Assembly (NCBI GenBank): GCA_030671945.1
Contig: DAOVHJ010000196.1
Coordinates: 1 to 5,391, forward strand
DNA: 5,391 bases
Origin: Candidatus Heimdallarchaeota archaeon
GTDB taxonomy: Archaea; Asgardarchaeota; Heimdallarchaeia; JABLTI01
Reading direction: 5' to 3'
The position numbers and the translations under genes were made by a program. Shown piece by piece: positions 1 through 5,180 of the stretch (position 1 is its first letter; the number at the start of each line of letters is the position of its first letter). Below the pieces are notes generated by a model, which saw nothing but the letters and a program-made list of their open reading frames with translations, had not been told where the DNA came from and did no database searches.

Positions 1-516
1 AAGCTCGATAGAGCTCCATGAAACAGTAGTAATATTCGATAATATATAGAACACATCAGCATCCCCGCCTGATGACAAAAGACCTGGTACATCACGCCAA
101 GCAACATGAACATTGCCAAGTTCATCAGTCGCAATTTCTGGAGCAATTGAAGCACCACCACTACTATCAGACAAAACAACTGTGGTGGACCATAATTCAG
201 TAGTAGCATTCCAACATTTGTAAAAAATGTCTTCATCTCCACCTGACCCACTGTAAACAGTAAGATCGTGCCAGACAATGTGAACGTTATCATAAAAGTC
301 AACAGCAATAGCCGGTCGTAATGATCTAAGCGAGCTTTCAGTAGAGACAACTTCAGGAAGAGTCCAATAAACAATGTATTCAGGATTTAAAGGACTCTCA
401 AATCCGGAATCGAAATTTGTAAATGAAACCCCTTGTTCTCCTTGAATAAAAGCAGAAAGTAAAAGGATAATTGATAGAATCCAAAGTGAATTTGTTACTT
501 TCTTATTCTTGAACAC
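1..516 (-). CDS. Secreted BNR/Asp-box-like beta-propeller repeat protein, N-terminal part (truncated by window edge)
   Basis: An open frame of 172 codons starts at GTG 516-514 and runs off the left edge without a stop, so only the N-terminus is visible. An in-frame TGA at 525-523 lies just upstream and no ATG intervenes, which makes the GTG the best start; a TATA-like element about 35 nt upstream fits a short leader. Residues 1-25 form a signal peptide or anchor (Lys-rich start, then a hydrophobic stretch from about L11 to I24). The mature part has two copies of a 58-residue unit: VHIVWHD at 78-84 matches VHVAWRD at 136-142, DIFY at 96-99 matches DVFY at 154-157, and W109 matches W167. A D-x-x-x-N-V-H-(I/V)-x-W strand followed by a Gly/Ser loop and an (I/V)FY strand is typical of sialidase/BNR-like extracellular propellers. 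Location outside the cell is inferred. No catalytic residues are recognisable, and a true sialidase should not be assumed. Confidence 0.8.
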   Translation of the reverse strand, partial: MFKNKKVTNSLWILSIILLLSAFIQGEQGVSFTNFDSGFESPLNPEYIVYWTLPEVVSTESSLRSLRPAIAVDFYDNVHIVWHDLTVYSGSGGDEDIFYKCWNATTELWSTTVVLSDSSGGASIAPEIATDELGNVHVAWRDVPGLLSSGGDADVFYILSNITTVSWSSIEL

Positions 517-546
517 ATTTAATCACATTTCTAAGTTGTGGGTTGG

Positions 547-554
547 AGTATAAA
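547..554 (-). promoter_or_regulatory. Probable TATA box for the leftmost secreted repeat protein
   Basis: Minus-strand TTTATACT is centred about 35 nt upstream of the GTG at 516. With the usual archaeal spacing of about 26 nt to the start site, transcription would begin near 525, giving a leader of roughly 10 nt. No Shine-Dalgarno sequence is present, consistent with such a short leader. The same 517-630 gap must also hold the end of the hydrolase transcript; it has only modest T-rich stretches on the minus strand and no clear hairpin. Confidence 0.45.
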
Positions 555-630
555 GTCAAATAACAATCTTTTATGATTAGTGCTAGTATTAAAAATACAT
601 TATATAGGAAATTAAGTAAAGAGAATGAAC

Positions 631-1326
631 TTATTCTTTCGTTGATGAGTGTTCTTTAAGAAACGCAATAACTCTTGGGAGTACTTGCTCTTTTTCTATC
701 ATCGCTTGAGGATGATTTAATCCAGGCAAAACAAATGTTTTACAATTTGGAATTAATTTTGAATATTCAACAACAAATGGATAACAAGATGTATCTTTAT
801 CACCAACAAAAGTGAGAACTGAAATCTTGATTTTAGGTAAAAGATGTTCAATATCATAGGGTTGTGTTGGTGTATCCGGATTTTCAATGGATCCTTCTTG
901 TAAAAATGATAATCTTAGAAAAGCATTAGGTCTGTCAGGAGGGAATTTTACTCGACTACCACCTGCAACAAAGGATACTAATCTCTCAGGGTAATATTGT
1001 ATCATTTGCCAACCTACAAGTCCTCCTAAAGAATAACCAAAGAAATGAACTTTGTCGATTTTCAGATGATCAAGTAGAGCTATGACATCATCTGCCATTA
1101 ATTTGAAGGAGTATTTTTTCAAATCCCTTGGTTTGTCACTCTCACCGTGTCCTCGTGGGTCGATTAGAATGATTTTGAAATGCTTCTTGAGTTCTTCCGT
1201 ATAACTTAGTTCAATCCAAGCTTCTTTTGTAGAATTCAAACCTGTATGAAGAAAAAGATATTCTCCATTACATTCATCAATAACTGTATAGCTTATTTTT
1301 AATCCATTATTAACGATAAAAGGCAT
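631..1326 (-). CDS. Small alpha/beta-hydrolase fold protein (esterase/lactonase-like, substrate unknown)
   Basis: This 231-residue protein has the full alpha/beta-hydrolase signature. The oxyanion-hole motif is HTG at 27-29 (in place of the common HGG or HGF). The strand DPRGHGES at 56-63 is typical of the epoxide hydrolase/haloperoxidase/enol-lactonase branch. The nucleophile elbow GYSLG at 97-101 supplies Ser99, GDKD at 175-178 supplies the probable acid Asp178, and LNHP at 203-206 supplies His205. The Ser-Asp-His triad is therefore intact and a serine hydrolase acting on an ester, lactone or similar small substrate is expected. At 231 residues it is shorter than the usual 260-300, mainly because the cap region (about 125-160) is small. 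There is no signal peptide, so it should be cytoplasmic, unlike its neighbours. The ATG at 1326 is preceded by AT-rich sequence with no Shine-Dalgarno. It appears to be its own transcription unit, separated from the upstream gene by a terminator. The substrate cannot be read from sequence. Confidence 0.9.
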   Translation of the reverse strand: MPFIVNNGLKISYTVIDECNGEYLFLHTGLNSTKEAWIELSYTEELKKHFKIILIDPRGHGESDKPRDLKKYSFKLMADDVIALLDHLKIDKVHFFGYSLGGLVGWQMIQYYPERLVSFVAGGSRVKFPPDRPNAFLRLSFLQEGSIENPDTPTQPYDIEHLLPKIKISVLTFVGDKDTSCYPFVVEYSKLIPNCKTFVLPGLNHPQAMIEKEQVLPRVIAFLKEHSSTKE

Positions 1327-1360
1327 AATTATTAATTATTTATAAAACTTAAATTTATTT

Positions 1361-1367
1361 TTATAAA
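1361..1367 (-). promoter_or_regulatory. Probable TATA box for the alpha/beta hydrolase
   Basis: Minus-strand TTTTATAA lies at about 1361-1367, some 35-41 nt upstream of the ATG at 1326, predicting a start site near 1338 and a leader of about 12 nt. A second TTTTATAA copy at 1339-1346 is too close to the ATG to serve a leadered transcript. The region is very AT-rich, so which copy is used is uncertain. It carries no TTGTNACAA box, unlike the promoters of the two exported-protein genes to the right. Confidence 0.4.
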
Positions 1368-1390
1368 ACAAGAAATTCAAAAATAAATAA

Positions 1391-1424
1391 AAAAAGGAAA
1401 AAAAGTCGAAGAAAAACTTCGACT
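1391..1424 (-). terminator. Hairpin plus U-tract terminator after the SBBP gene
   Basis: A perfect 8-bp inverted repeat, AGTCGAAG (1404-1411) and CTTCGACT (1417-1424) with a 5-nt loop, starts 26 bases beyond the SBBP gene stop. Read on the minus strand it is followed directly by a T-rich run (T7, CC, T5 and further T-rich sequence), the layout of an intrinsic terminator. Archaea often terminate on the U-tract alone, so the stem may add efficiency or 3'-end stability. It separates the SBBP transcript from the hydrolase gene. Confidence 0.75.
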
Positions 1425-1449
1425 AAATATCTTACTTTATCCCGCGACT

Positions 1450-3657
1450 TTACTTTTTGGTTTTTCTTTTTGAGTACAAAACTATAATTATGCTAGTAGT
1501 AAAGATTGTAGTAATTGCCCAGTAGAAAGGCCAGGATGCACTAACAACTTCGAATTCAATTGTAATCTTTAGAACAAAGATATCAGTACTGCCTGAATAG
1601 GTGTCATCGTAGGCTGCTTCTGTTGAGAAATCGTCTGATTTAGTTTTTCCAGCTAAAACAATCTCTGAATTATTGTTTATATCTATACAAAATCCATGCT
1701 CAGATGAATTTCCACCTATGAAGGTTGAGTATAATAAGCTACTACCATCAGATGAAATTACTGATATGAATGAATCCGTTGAACCTGATAGTTCGTTGTC
1801 AAAAGCATTTGTTGTTACAGGGTAATCTTCAGAATAGGTTTGTCCTGTTATGTAAATATTCCCTTCATTGTCTATACAAAGATCTTCTGCATAGTCATAG
1901 TATTCTCCTCCTAAATATGTCGAGAAAAGAACTTCAGGTGTTGAATCAGTCATATTTAGTTTCATGAGATATAAATCACACATGTAATTGTACACATCGT
2001 CGTATGCATTAATGAGTGGAATATCAAGGCTAAAAGTGTCTCCGAGTATGTAAAGATTGTTCGCACTGTCAATGTCTATTGCTCTTCCATGATCCCAAGC
2101 ATCTCCGCCTATATACGTTGAATAAAGCAGGGATCCATCAGCAGATAATTTAACAAGTGTAATATCTGTTCCCCCACTATAAGGACCAAAGGTTGTATCA
2201 TCTGTCATTGTAATATTATTGGTTCTAGCGGCACCAAGGAAATAGATACTTCCATCATTTCCGAGGGCAATATCACGACCATATTCTGTTACAGCTTCTT
2301 CTGTTTCGCCTAAAAAGCTTGAGAAAATTAATGTTGAGCCATTTGCAGCTAACTTTGCAAAGAAACATTCTACTGCCCCATTAAATTCATCATCAAATGC
2401 ATTATTCAATGGGAAATCTGGGGAAAATGTTTCTCCTGTGAAAATTATGTTATCATTGGCATCTATTGCTATTCCTCGTGCAAGATCATCACCACTGCCA
2501 CCAAAGAAAGTAGAATAGAGTAATGACGAACCATCTGAAGAGAGTTTTAATATAAAACAATCACCATAATCTGCGTATTTGCCATTGTATGTGTCATCGT
2601 ATGCGTTAACTGTTGGGAAATTATAAGAATCCGTACAACCTGTGATAAAAGCACAGCCAGCACTATCAATTTCTATTTCATATCCCAAATCAGTTCCATT
2701 CCCCCCAATGAATGTTGAATAGAGTAAAGTAGATCCATCGGCAGATAATTTCAAAACAATGACATCATCTCCAACGCCATAAAAAGTATCGTTGTAAGCT
2801 GTAGCACTGGTTGGGAAATCTGCTGAAGACGTACATCCTACAATGTAGACGTTTCCAACATTATCAAGAACCATATCATTAGCTATATCAAAACCACTTC
2901 CACCGATAAATGTTGAATAGATTAGGGGATCAATTATGAGTTTACGAGTTGTATCAAAGTTGCTAACATCAAAACCATATGTACTTCTCTCTTCAGCTAT
3001 GAATTTAGCATCTATATCTAACCCGTTTTCTTGGAAGACACGAAGTCCATCATCGATAATTTGATGTTCACCAATAGATACCACTAGTTTGTCAGATTTT
3101 ATAGTTGGTTGGTAATCTAACCCTTCATATCTGGTTCTAATGTCTTGAACGTTTGCTCCAACGTTAACATGGTATTCATATTTGATTCCTTCATTAGTGA
3201 TTTTGTAAAAGAGATCAATTCCTGACCATAAGTCGTAGTAAGCAATTTCTTCACACTTCATAATATTGCTATGTGCACCATTGTTTCCAATAAAATAACT
3301 CACAGTACTTTCTTGTTGTTCTAAGGCTATTGGTTTGACTGCATGTGCATTTTCAAAATAGACAGTAACTACCTGCTCACTGTCAGTAATTTTTAGAAAT
3401 ATCTTGCTCTCACCAAAACCGATTGCCCCTCCAGGCATGTAGCCGTAAAAACTAATTTGGCTCTCACCAAATTGCCCTTCATTTTCAAAGAAATAATTTC
3501 CAAATATACTAGATTTATCACTCAGTTTTTCTTTTAGATCATTTTCAGGATAATTAACAATCCCAAGTTCGTTTGAGTTGATAAATGATATAACAACAAG
3601 TGCTTGTATAACGAAACCTACCAAAATTCCTGTTGTTATAATTTTTCTATATTTCAT
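1450..3657 (-). CDS. SBBP-repeat (seven-bladed beta-propeller) cell-surface protein, membrane anchored
   Basis: The 735-residue product begins with a signal peptide (K2-K5 basic, then hydrophobic about 6-25). Residues about 53-235 match the style of the DUF7948 domain that precedes SBBP repeats in many bacterial and archaeal proteins (NYFFENEGQF at 54-63, then FYGYMPGGAIGF at 70-81, and the closing RKLIIDP at 238-244). Seven SBBP repeats follow, each opening with a (L/V)(I/L)(Y/F)S(T/S)(F/Y)(I/F/L)GG-type strand at residues 245, 311, 379, 443, 510, 576 and 641, and most carrying NAYDDTY-like and FPT-like turns. The C-terminus has one membrane helix (about 709-728) followed by KRKTKK, which gives a type I topology with the propeller outside. 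Propellers of this type are usually binding or adhesion modules; no enzyme motif is visible. The start is fixed by a strong Shine-Dalgarno GAGGAGGAG 8 nt upstream of the ATG. Its promoter is nearly a copy of that of the secreted protein gene to the right, which implies shared control. Confidence 0.92.
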   Translation of the reverse strand: MKYRKIITTGILVGFVIQALVVISFINSNELGIVNYPENDLKEKLSDKSSIFGNYFFENEGQFGESQISFYGYMPGGAIGFGESKIFLKITDSEQVVTVYFENAHAVKPIALEQQESTVSYFIGNNGAHSNIMKCEEIAYYDLWSGIDLFYKITNEGIKYEYHVNVGANVQDIRTRYEGLDYQPTIKSDKLVVSIGEHQIIDDGLRVFQENGLDIDAKFIAEERSTYGFDVSNFDTTRKLIIDPLIYSTFIGGSGFDIANDMVLDNVGNVYIVGCTSSADFPTSATAYNDTFYGVGDDVIVLKLSADGSTLLYSTFIGGNGTDLGYEIEIDSAGCAFITGCTDSYNFPTVNAYDDTYNGKYADYGDCFILKLSSDGSSLLYSTFFGGSGDDLARGIAIDANDNIIFTGETFSPDFPLNNAFDDEFNGAVECFFAKLAANGSTLIFSSFLGETEEAVTEYGRDIALGNDGSIYFLGAARTNNITMTDDTTFGPYSGGTDITLVKLSADGSLLYSTYIGGDAWDHGRAIDIDSANNLYILGDTFSLDIPLINAYDDVYNYMCDLYLMKLNMTDSTPEVLFSTYLGGEYYDYAEDLCIDNEGNIYITGQTYSEDYPVTTNAFDNELSGSTDSFISVISSDGSSLLYSTFIGGNSSEHGFCIDINNNSEIVLAGKTKSDDFSTEAAYDDTYSGSTDIFVLKITIEFEVVSASWPFYWAITTIFTTSIIIVLYSKRKTKK
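1564..2925 (-). repeat. Seven tandem SBBP repeats (about 200 bp each) inside the surface-protein gene
   Basis: Repeat units of 66, 68, 64, 67, 66, 65 and about 58 residues map to minus-strand segments 2925-2728, 2727-2524, 2523-2332, 2331-2131, 2130-1933, 1932-1738 and 1737-1564. Each begins with the YSTFIGG-type strand, has a D-x-x-x-N-(I/V)-(Y/F)-(I/F)-x-G core strand, and ends with a (F/I)-(V/I/L)-x-K-(L/I) strand before (A/S)DGS. The fourth unit is the most divergent: it has LGETEE in place of the GG turn and a longer loop. Similarity is mainly at protein level, with scattered DNA-level identity around the opening strand, so this is an old diverged array and not a recent expansion. Seven units would close one complete propeller. 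Confidence 0.9.
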
Positions 3658-3665
3658 ATTTTATA

Positions 3666-3674
3666 CTCCTCCTC
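3666..3674 (-). promoter_or_regulatory. Strong Shine-Dalgarno of the SBBP gene
   Basis: Minus-strand GAGGAGGAG ends 8 nt before the ATG at 3657, an ideal spacing for the anti-SD of archaeal 16S rRNA. It sits at the same distance from the start as the GGAGGG of the 4448 gene, within a leader predicted to be about 29 nt long. It confirms the start chosen. Confidence 0.8.
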
Positions 3675-3677
3675 TTA

Positions 3678-3720
3678 TGTCTTATTACAATACTCTGTTA
3701 CGAAACATTATAAATGTTTT
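3678..3720 (-). promoter_or_regulatory. SBBP gene promoter with TATA box and two TTGTNACAA-type boxes (shared control block, copy 1)
   Basis: The minus-strand TATA box ATTTATAA (3708-3715) predicts a start site near 3686. Downstream lie two boxes 13 bp apart, TCGTAACAG (3695-3703) and TTGTAATAA (3682-3690), the second overlapping the predicted start. The 43-nt block matches the block at 4469-4511 at 38 positions and sits at exactly the same distance, 20 nt, from its start codon. The TATA box is itself inside a short palindrome, AAACATT/AATGTTT with a 3-nt centre (3703-3719), and a separate perfect palindrome GTCTTAAGAC (3721-3730) abuts it upstream. A factor bound at the downstream boxes would be placed to block initiation. 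Confidence 0.7.
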
Positions 3721-3768
3721 GTCTTAAGACTAAACTCTTTCTGTATTAGTATAGAAATTATTAAGATG

Positions 3769-3808
3769 CACAAAAAAAATAGAAAAAATAAGGGTGTAAA
3801 AACACCCT
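3769..3808 (-). terminator. Hairpin plus U-tract terminator after the 203-residue secreted protein gene
   Basis: A perfect 7-bp inverted repeat, AGGGTGT (3791-3797) and ACACCCT (3802-3808) with a 4-nt loop, begins 28 bases beyond the stop codon of the gene ending at 3837. On the minus strand it runs into TTATTTTTTCTATTTTTTTT, a strong U-tract. The design (short perfect stem, 4-5 nt loop, long U-tract, less than 30 nt after the stop) parallels the terminator at 1391-1424. It separates this gene from the SBBP gene, so the two are not one operon despite their order. Confidence 0.75.
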
Positions 3809-3836
3809 AAATTAGTTTCTCTCAGATCTAAAGGGC

Positions 3837-4448
3837 CTATCTCTCAAAATATTTTATTAAGGAAGATACTCCACCGACACCTCCATAAATCCCCGCTTTA
3901 GCCCATCCTCCGGTTTCCCAAACTCCGCCAACATATTCGCCATAAGGACTTATAGCCATAAAAATGGCTGCTGGGATATATTTACCTTCTGTGTTGGGCA
4001 TGGTTATTGTCTCGCCTCGATAGTCAACTGTGATAATTGTGTTAGTAGTCTTAATTTTGCCAGTACCTACAATGAACCAAAGATTAGTCCAGTATACTTC
4101 ACGTACAGTGCAATAAAAGTTTGGAATTACCATTACTGCGGCATCTTTGAGTGCTCCTTTCATTGAGTAGATTTTTTCATGTGATTCATCATAGATTTTA
4201 ATATGGAAGTTTACGGAACCAAGTGGTTCTCCGGTGATTTTGTCGAATTCAATCTTTCCTAAAATAAAAGTGGTTACTACAGAAATCTCTTCTCCAGAAA
4301 TGTCCTGGTCTAGGCCTTTTGCAATTATGTTAATCTTAAAGATTTGATCGGGATCTGTTGCTTTCACTGGTGTAGTAGCAAATGCTAAGATGTTCGCAAG
4401 AAACATTGCTACTGTTAATACTGTGATCATTTTTATTTTTAGTTTCAC
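3837..4448 (-). CDS. Secreted protein of unknown family, 203 residues
   Basis: I do not recognise this family. The product starts with a clear signal peptide: K2-K6 basic, hydrophobic about 8-23, with possible cleavage after AFA (22-24) or VKA (28-30). The mature part is about 175 residues with alternating hydrophobic/polar stretches that suggest beta strands (for example 38-43, 56-68, 78-86, 124-130 and 137-150). The C-terminus is Gly- and aromatic-rich (about 168-194, with GGVW, GGW and GGVGG). There is a single Cys (C113), so no internal disulfide, and no C-terminal membrane anchor. The start is GTG at 4448: a GGAGGG Shine-Dalgarno lies 10 nt upstream, whereas the in-frame ATG at codon 7 would be 28 nt away and would cut into the basic part of the signal peptide. 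The gene stands alone between a terminator and a divergent promoter, and its control block nearly duplicates that of the SBBP surface protein, pointing to co-expression. Confidence 0.85.
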   Translation of the reverse strand: MKLKIKMITVLTVAMFLANILAFATTPVKATDPDQIFKINIIAKGLDQDISGEEISVVTTFILGKIEFDKITGEPLGSVNFHIKIYDESHEKIYSMKGALKDAAVMVIPNFYCTVREVYWTNLWFIVGTGKIKTTNTIITVDYRGETITMPNTEGKYIPAAIFMAISPYGEYVGGVWETGGWAKAGIYGGVGGVSSLIKYFER

Positions 4449-4458
4449 TTTTTGTGAA

Positions 4459-4464
4459 CCCTCC
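4459..4464 (-). promoter_or_regulatory. Shine-Dalgarno that selects the GTG start at 4448
   Basis: Minus-strand GGAGGG is 10 nt upstream of GTG 4448-4446. It is positioned like the GAGGAGGAG of the SBBP gene relative to the shared control block. It favours the GTG over the ATG six codons further in. Confidence 0.7.
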
Positions 4465-4468
4465 GCAT

Positions 4469-4511
4469 TGTCTTGTTACAATACTTTGTTACAAAACCTT
4501 ATAAATCTTTT
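4469..4511 (-). promoter_or_regulatory. Promoter of the secreted protein gene (shared control block, copy 2)
   Basis: The minus-strand TATA box ATTTATAA (4499-4506) predicts a start near 4477, giving a leader of about 29 nt. The 43-nt block differs from the SBBP copy at only 5 positions and lies 20 nt from the start codon in both cases. Sequence further upstream of the block has little similarity between the two, so the conserved part is the core promoter plus leader, where a repressor or start-site-proximal regulator would act. Confidence 0.75.
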
Positions 4512-4516
4512 GTAAC
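4473..4516. promoter_or_regulatory. Candidate operator: two TTGTTACAA boxes plus a 29-bp palindrome around the TATA box
   Basis: On the plus strand TTGTTACAA occurs at 4473-4481 and 4486-4494, each a 9-bp palindrome with a single central base, 13 bp centre to centre. GTTACAAAA (4488-4496) and TTTTGTAAC (4508-4516) are perfect inverted arms separated by 11 nt that contain the minus-strand TATA box. The right arm ends a few bases before the BRE-like element of the divergent plus-strand gene, so one bound protein could affect both promoters. The binding factor is unknown; the adjacent gene at 4569 is a candidate by position and by its basic N-terminus. Confidence 0.6.
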
Positions 4517-4519
4517 GAT

Positions 4520-4537
4520 ACGAAACGCTTTTAAGTA
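4520..4537 (+). promoter_or_regulatory. BRE and TATA-like promoter of the 4569 gene
   Basis: ACGAAACG (4520-4527) followed by CTTTTAAGTA (4528-4537) resembles an archaeal BRE/TATA pair. The TATA centre near 4532 predicts transcription from about 4558, a leader of about 10 nt. GAGGT at 4560-4564 is a possible weak Shine-Dalgarno only 4 nt from the ATG. The TATA elements of the two divergent genes are about 29 bp apart, close enough for interference or joint regulation. Confidence 0.6.
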
Positions 4538-4568
4538 CCAATAATACAGTAATACTTGTGAGGTAATA

Positions 4569-5177
4569 ATGGCCGAAGAAAAGAACAAAGGTGGACGACC
4601 AAGGAAACATGCTACAAATGCTGATAGACAAAGAGCATATTATGAGCGCAAAAAACAAAGAATGAAAGAGTTAGAAGAAAAATTAGCTAAACTAGAAACA
4701 AGACCGAAAACTAAATCCGCCCAAAAAAAAATTACTAGAAAAGTAAAAGATGCAACGAAAGCAAGTTTTCCCTGGAAAAAAATCACCCCCGGGGAAATAG
4801 CATTAATAGGAAGAAAAGAACTAGAGCGATTGATTATTTCTTTTAGTGAGAAAATAGACCAGAATTCATCTTTGATGGAGTCTATTCTTAATCTCATAAT
4901 AACAACTTTCGATATAGATTCTTCAGGATCATTAGATGAATTAACTGATAATGACCTAGAACAACTCAGCAATGAGATTGATACAATCATTCATCTTTCG
5001 CAAGAAAGCAATCAACAACAAACTTTCCTGTATCTTTTAGAAGCCGAACTTGCTAGTAGAGAACGTTCCGTAGAGAGAGAATTCAAGTTAGATGTTCTTG
5101 AATCAGAAACTGAGGAATTCTTAAAAGAAAAGATTAAAGAAGAAAAAGAAGATGAAATAAAAATTACTCGCAGCTAA
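4569..5177 (+). CDS. Putative DNA-binding protein with AT-hook-like motif and bZIP-like basic/coiled-coil N-terminus
   Basis: The 202-residue product has no signal peptide. Residues 8-13 are GGRPRK, an AT-hook-like core (G-R-P) able to insert in AT-rich minor groove. It is followed by a basic helix with TNADRQRAYYERKKQR at 16-31 running directly into a short amphipathic helix with M32, L35, L39 and L42 at 3-4 spacing, like a bZIP basic region with a two-heptad zipper. Similar GRPRK/RQRAYRERK N-termini occur in small bacterial, plasmid and phage proteins. A second Lys-rich stretch lies at 47-60. Residues about 75-202 are mainly helical, with an acidic Asp/Glu-rich middle (115-140) and a Glu/Lys-rich coiled-coil-prone tail (160-198), possibly for oligomerisation. 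It is transcribed away from the 4448 gene across a promoter region rich in palindromes. A local regulator or nucleoid-type protein is the likely role; true bZIP homology is unproven, and a recombination or replication accessory protein is an alternative. Confidence 0.8.
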   Translation: MAEEKNKGGRPRKHATNADRQRAYYERKKQRMKELEEKLAKLETRPKTKSAQKKITRKVKDATKASFPWKKITPGEIALIGRKELERLIISFSEKIDQNSSLMESILNLIITTFDIDSSGSLDELTDNDLEQLSNEIDTIIHLSQESNQQQTFLYLLEAELASRERSVEREFKLDVLESETEEFLKEKIKEEKEDEIKITRS

Positions 5178-5180
5178 TGG

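Noticed and set aside
1339..1346. Second TTTTATAA element near the hydrolase start
   Set aside because: At 13-20 nt upstream of the ATG it would place the transcription start inside the coding region.
1770..1967. Plus-strand 65-codon open frame inside the SBBP gene
   Set aside because: It lies antisense to a well-supported repeat-coding region, has no promoter or SD, and its composition is that of a shadow frame.
1564..2925. The roughly 200-bp periodicity as a mobile or recently amplified DNA repeat
   Set aside because: The periodicity follows protein blades, with DNA identity limited to short conserved codons, so it is coding repetition and not a mobile element.
3604..3810. Plus-strand 68-codon open frame across the SBBP gene start, its promoter and the upstream terminator
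   Set aside because: It overlaps the signal-peptide codons, the conserved control block and the hairpin terminator on the other strand; the protein looks like read-through of AT-rich intergenic DNA.
4445..4468. Seven-codon minus-strand mini-frame (MRRVHKK, then TGA overlapping the GTG start at 4448), a possible leader peptide or translational coupling
   Set aside because: Its ATG sits about 9 nt from the predicted transcript 5' end and it contains the SD of the real gene, but the otherwise matching SBBP leader has no equivalent ATG, so it is probably chance.
4476..4658. Minus-strand 60-codon open frame across the divergent promoter and the start of the 4569 gene
   Set aside because: It covers both divergent promoters and is antisense to the basic N-terminus of the 4569 product; no independent support.
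4640..4990. Minus-strand 116-codon open frame within the 4569 gene
   Set aside because: Antisense shadow; the Lys/Glu-rich sense strand naturally yields Phe/Leu/Ser-rich antisense frames, and there is no promoter or SD.
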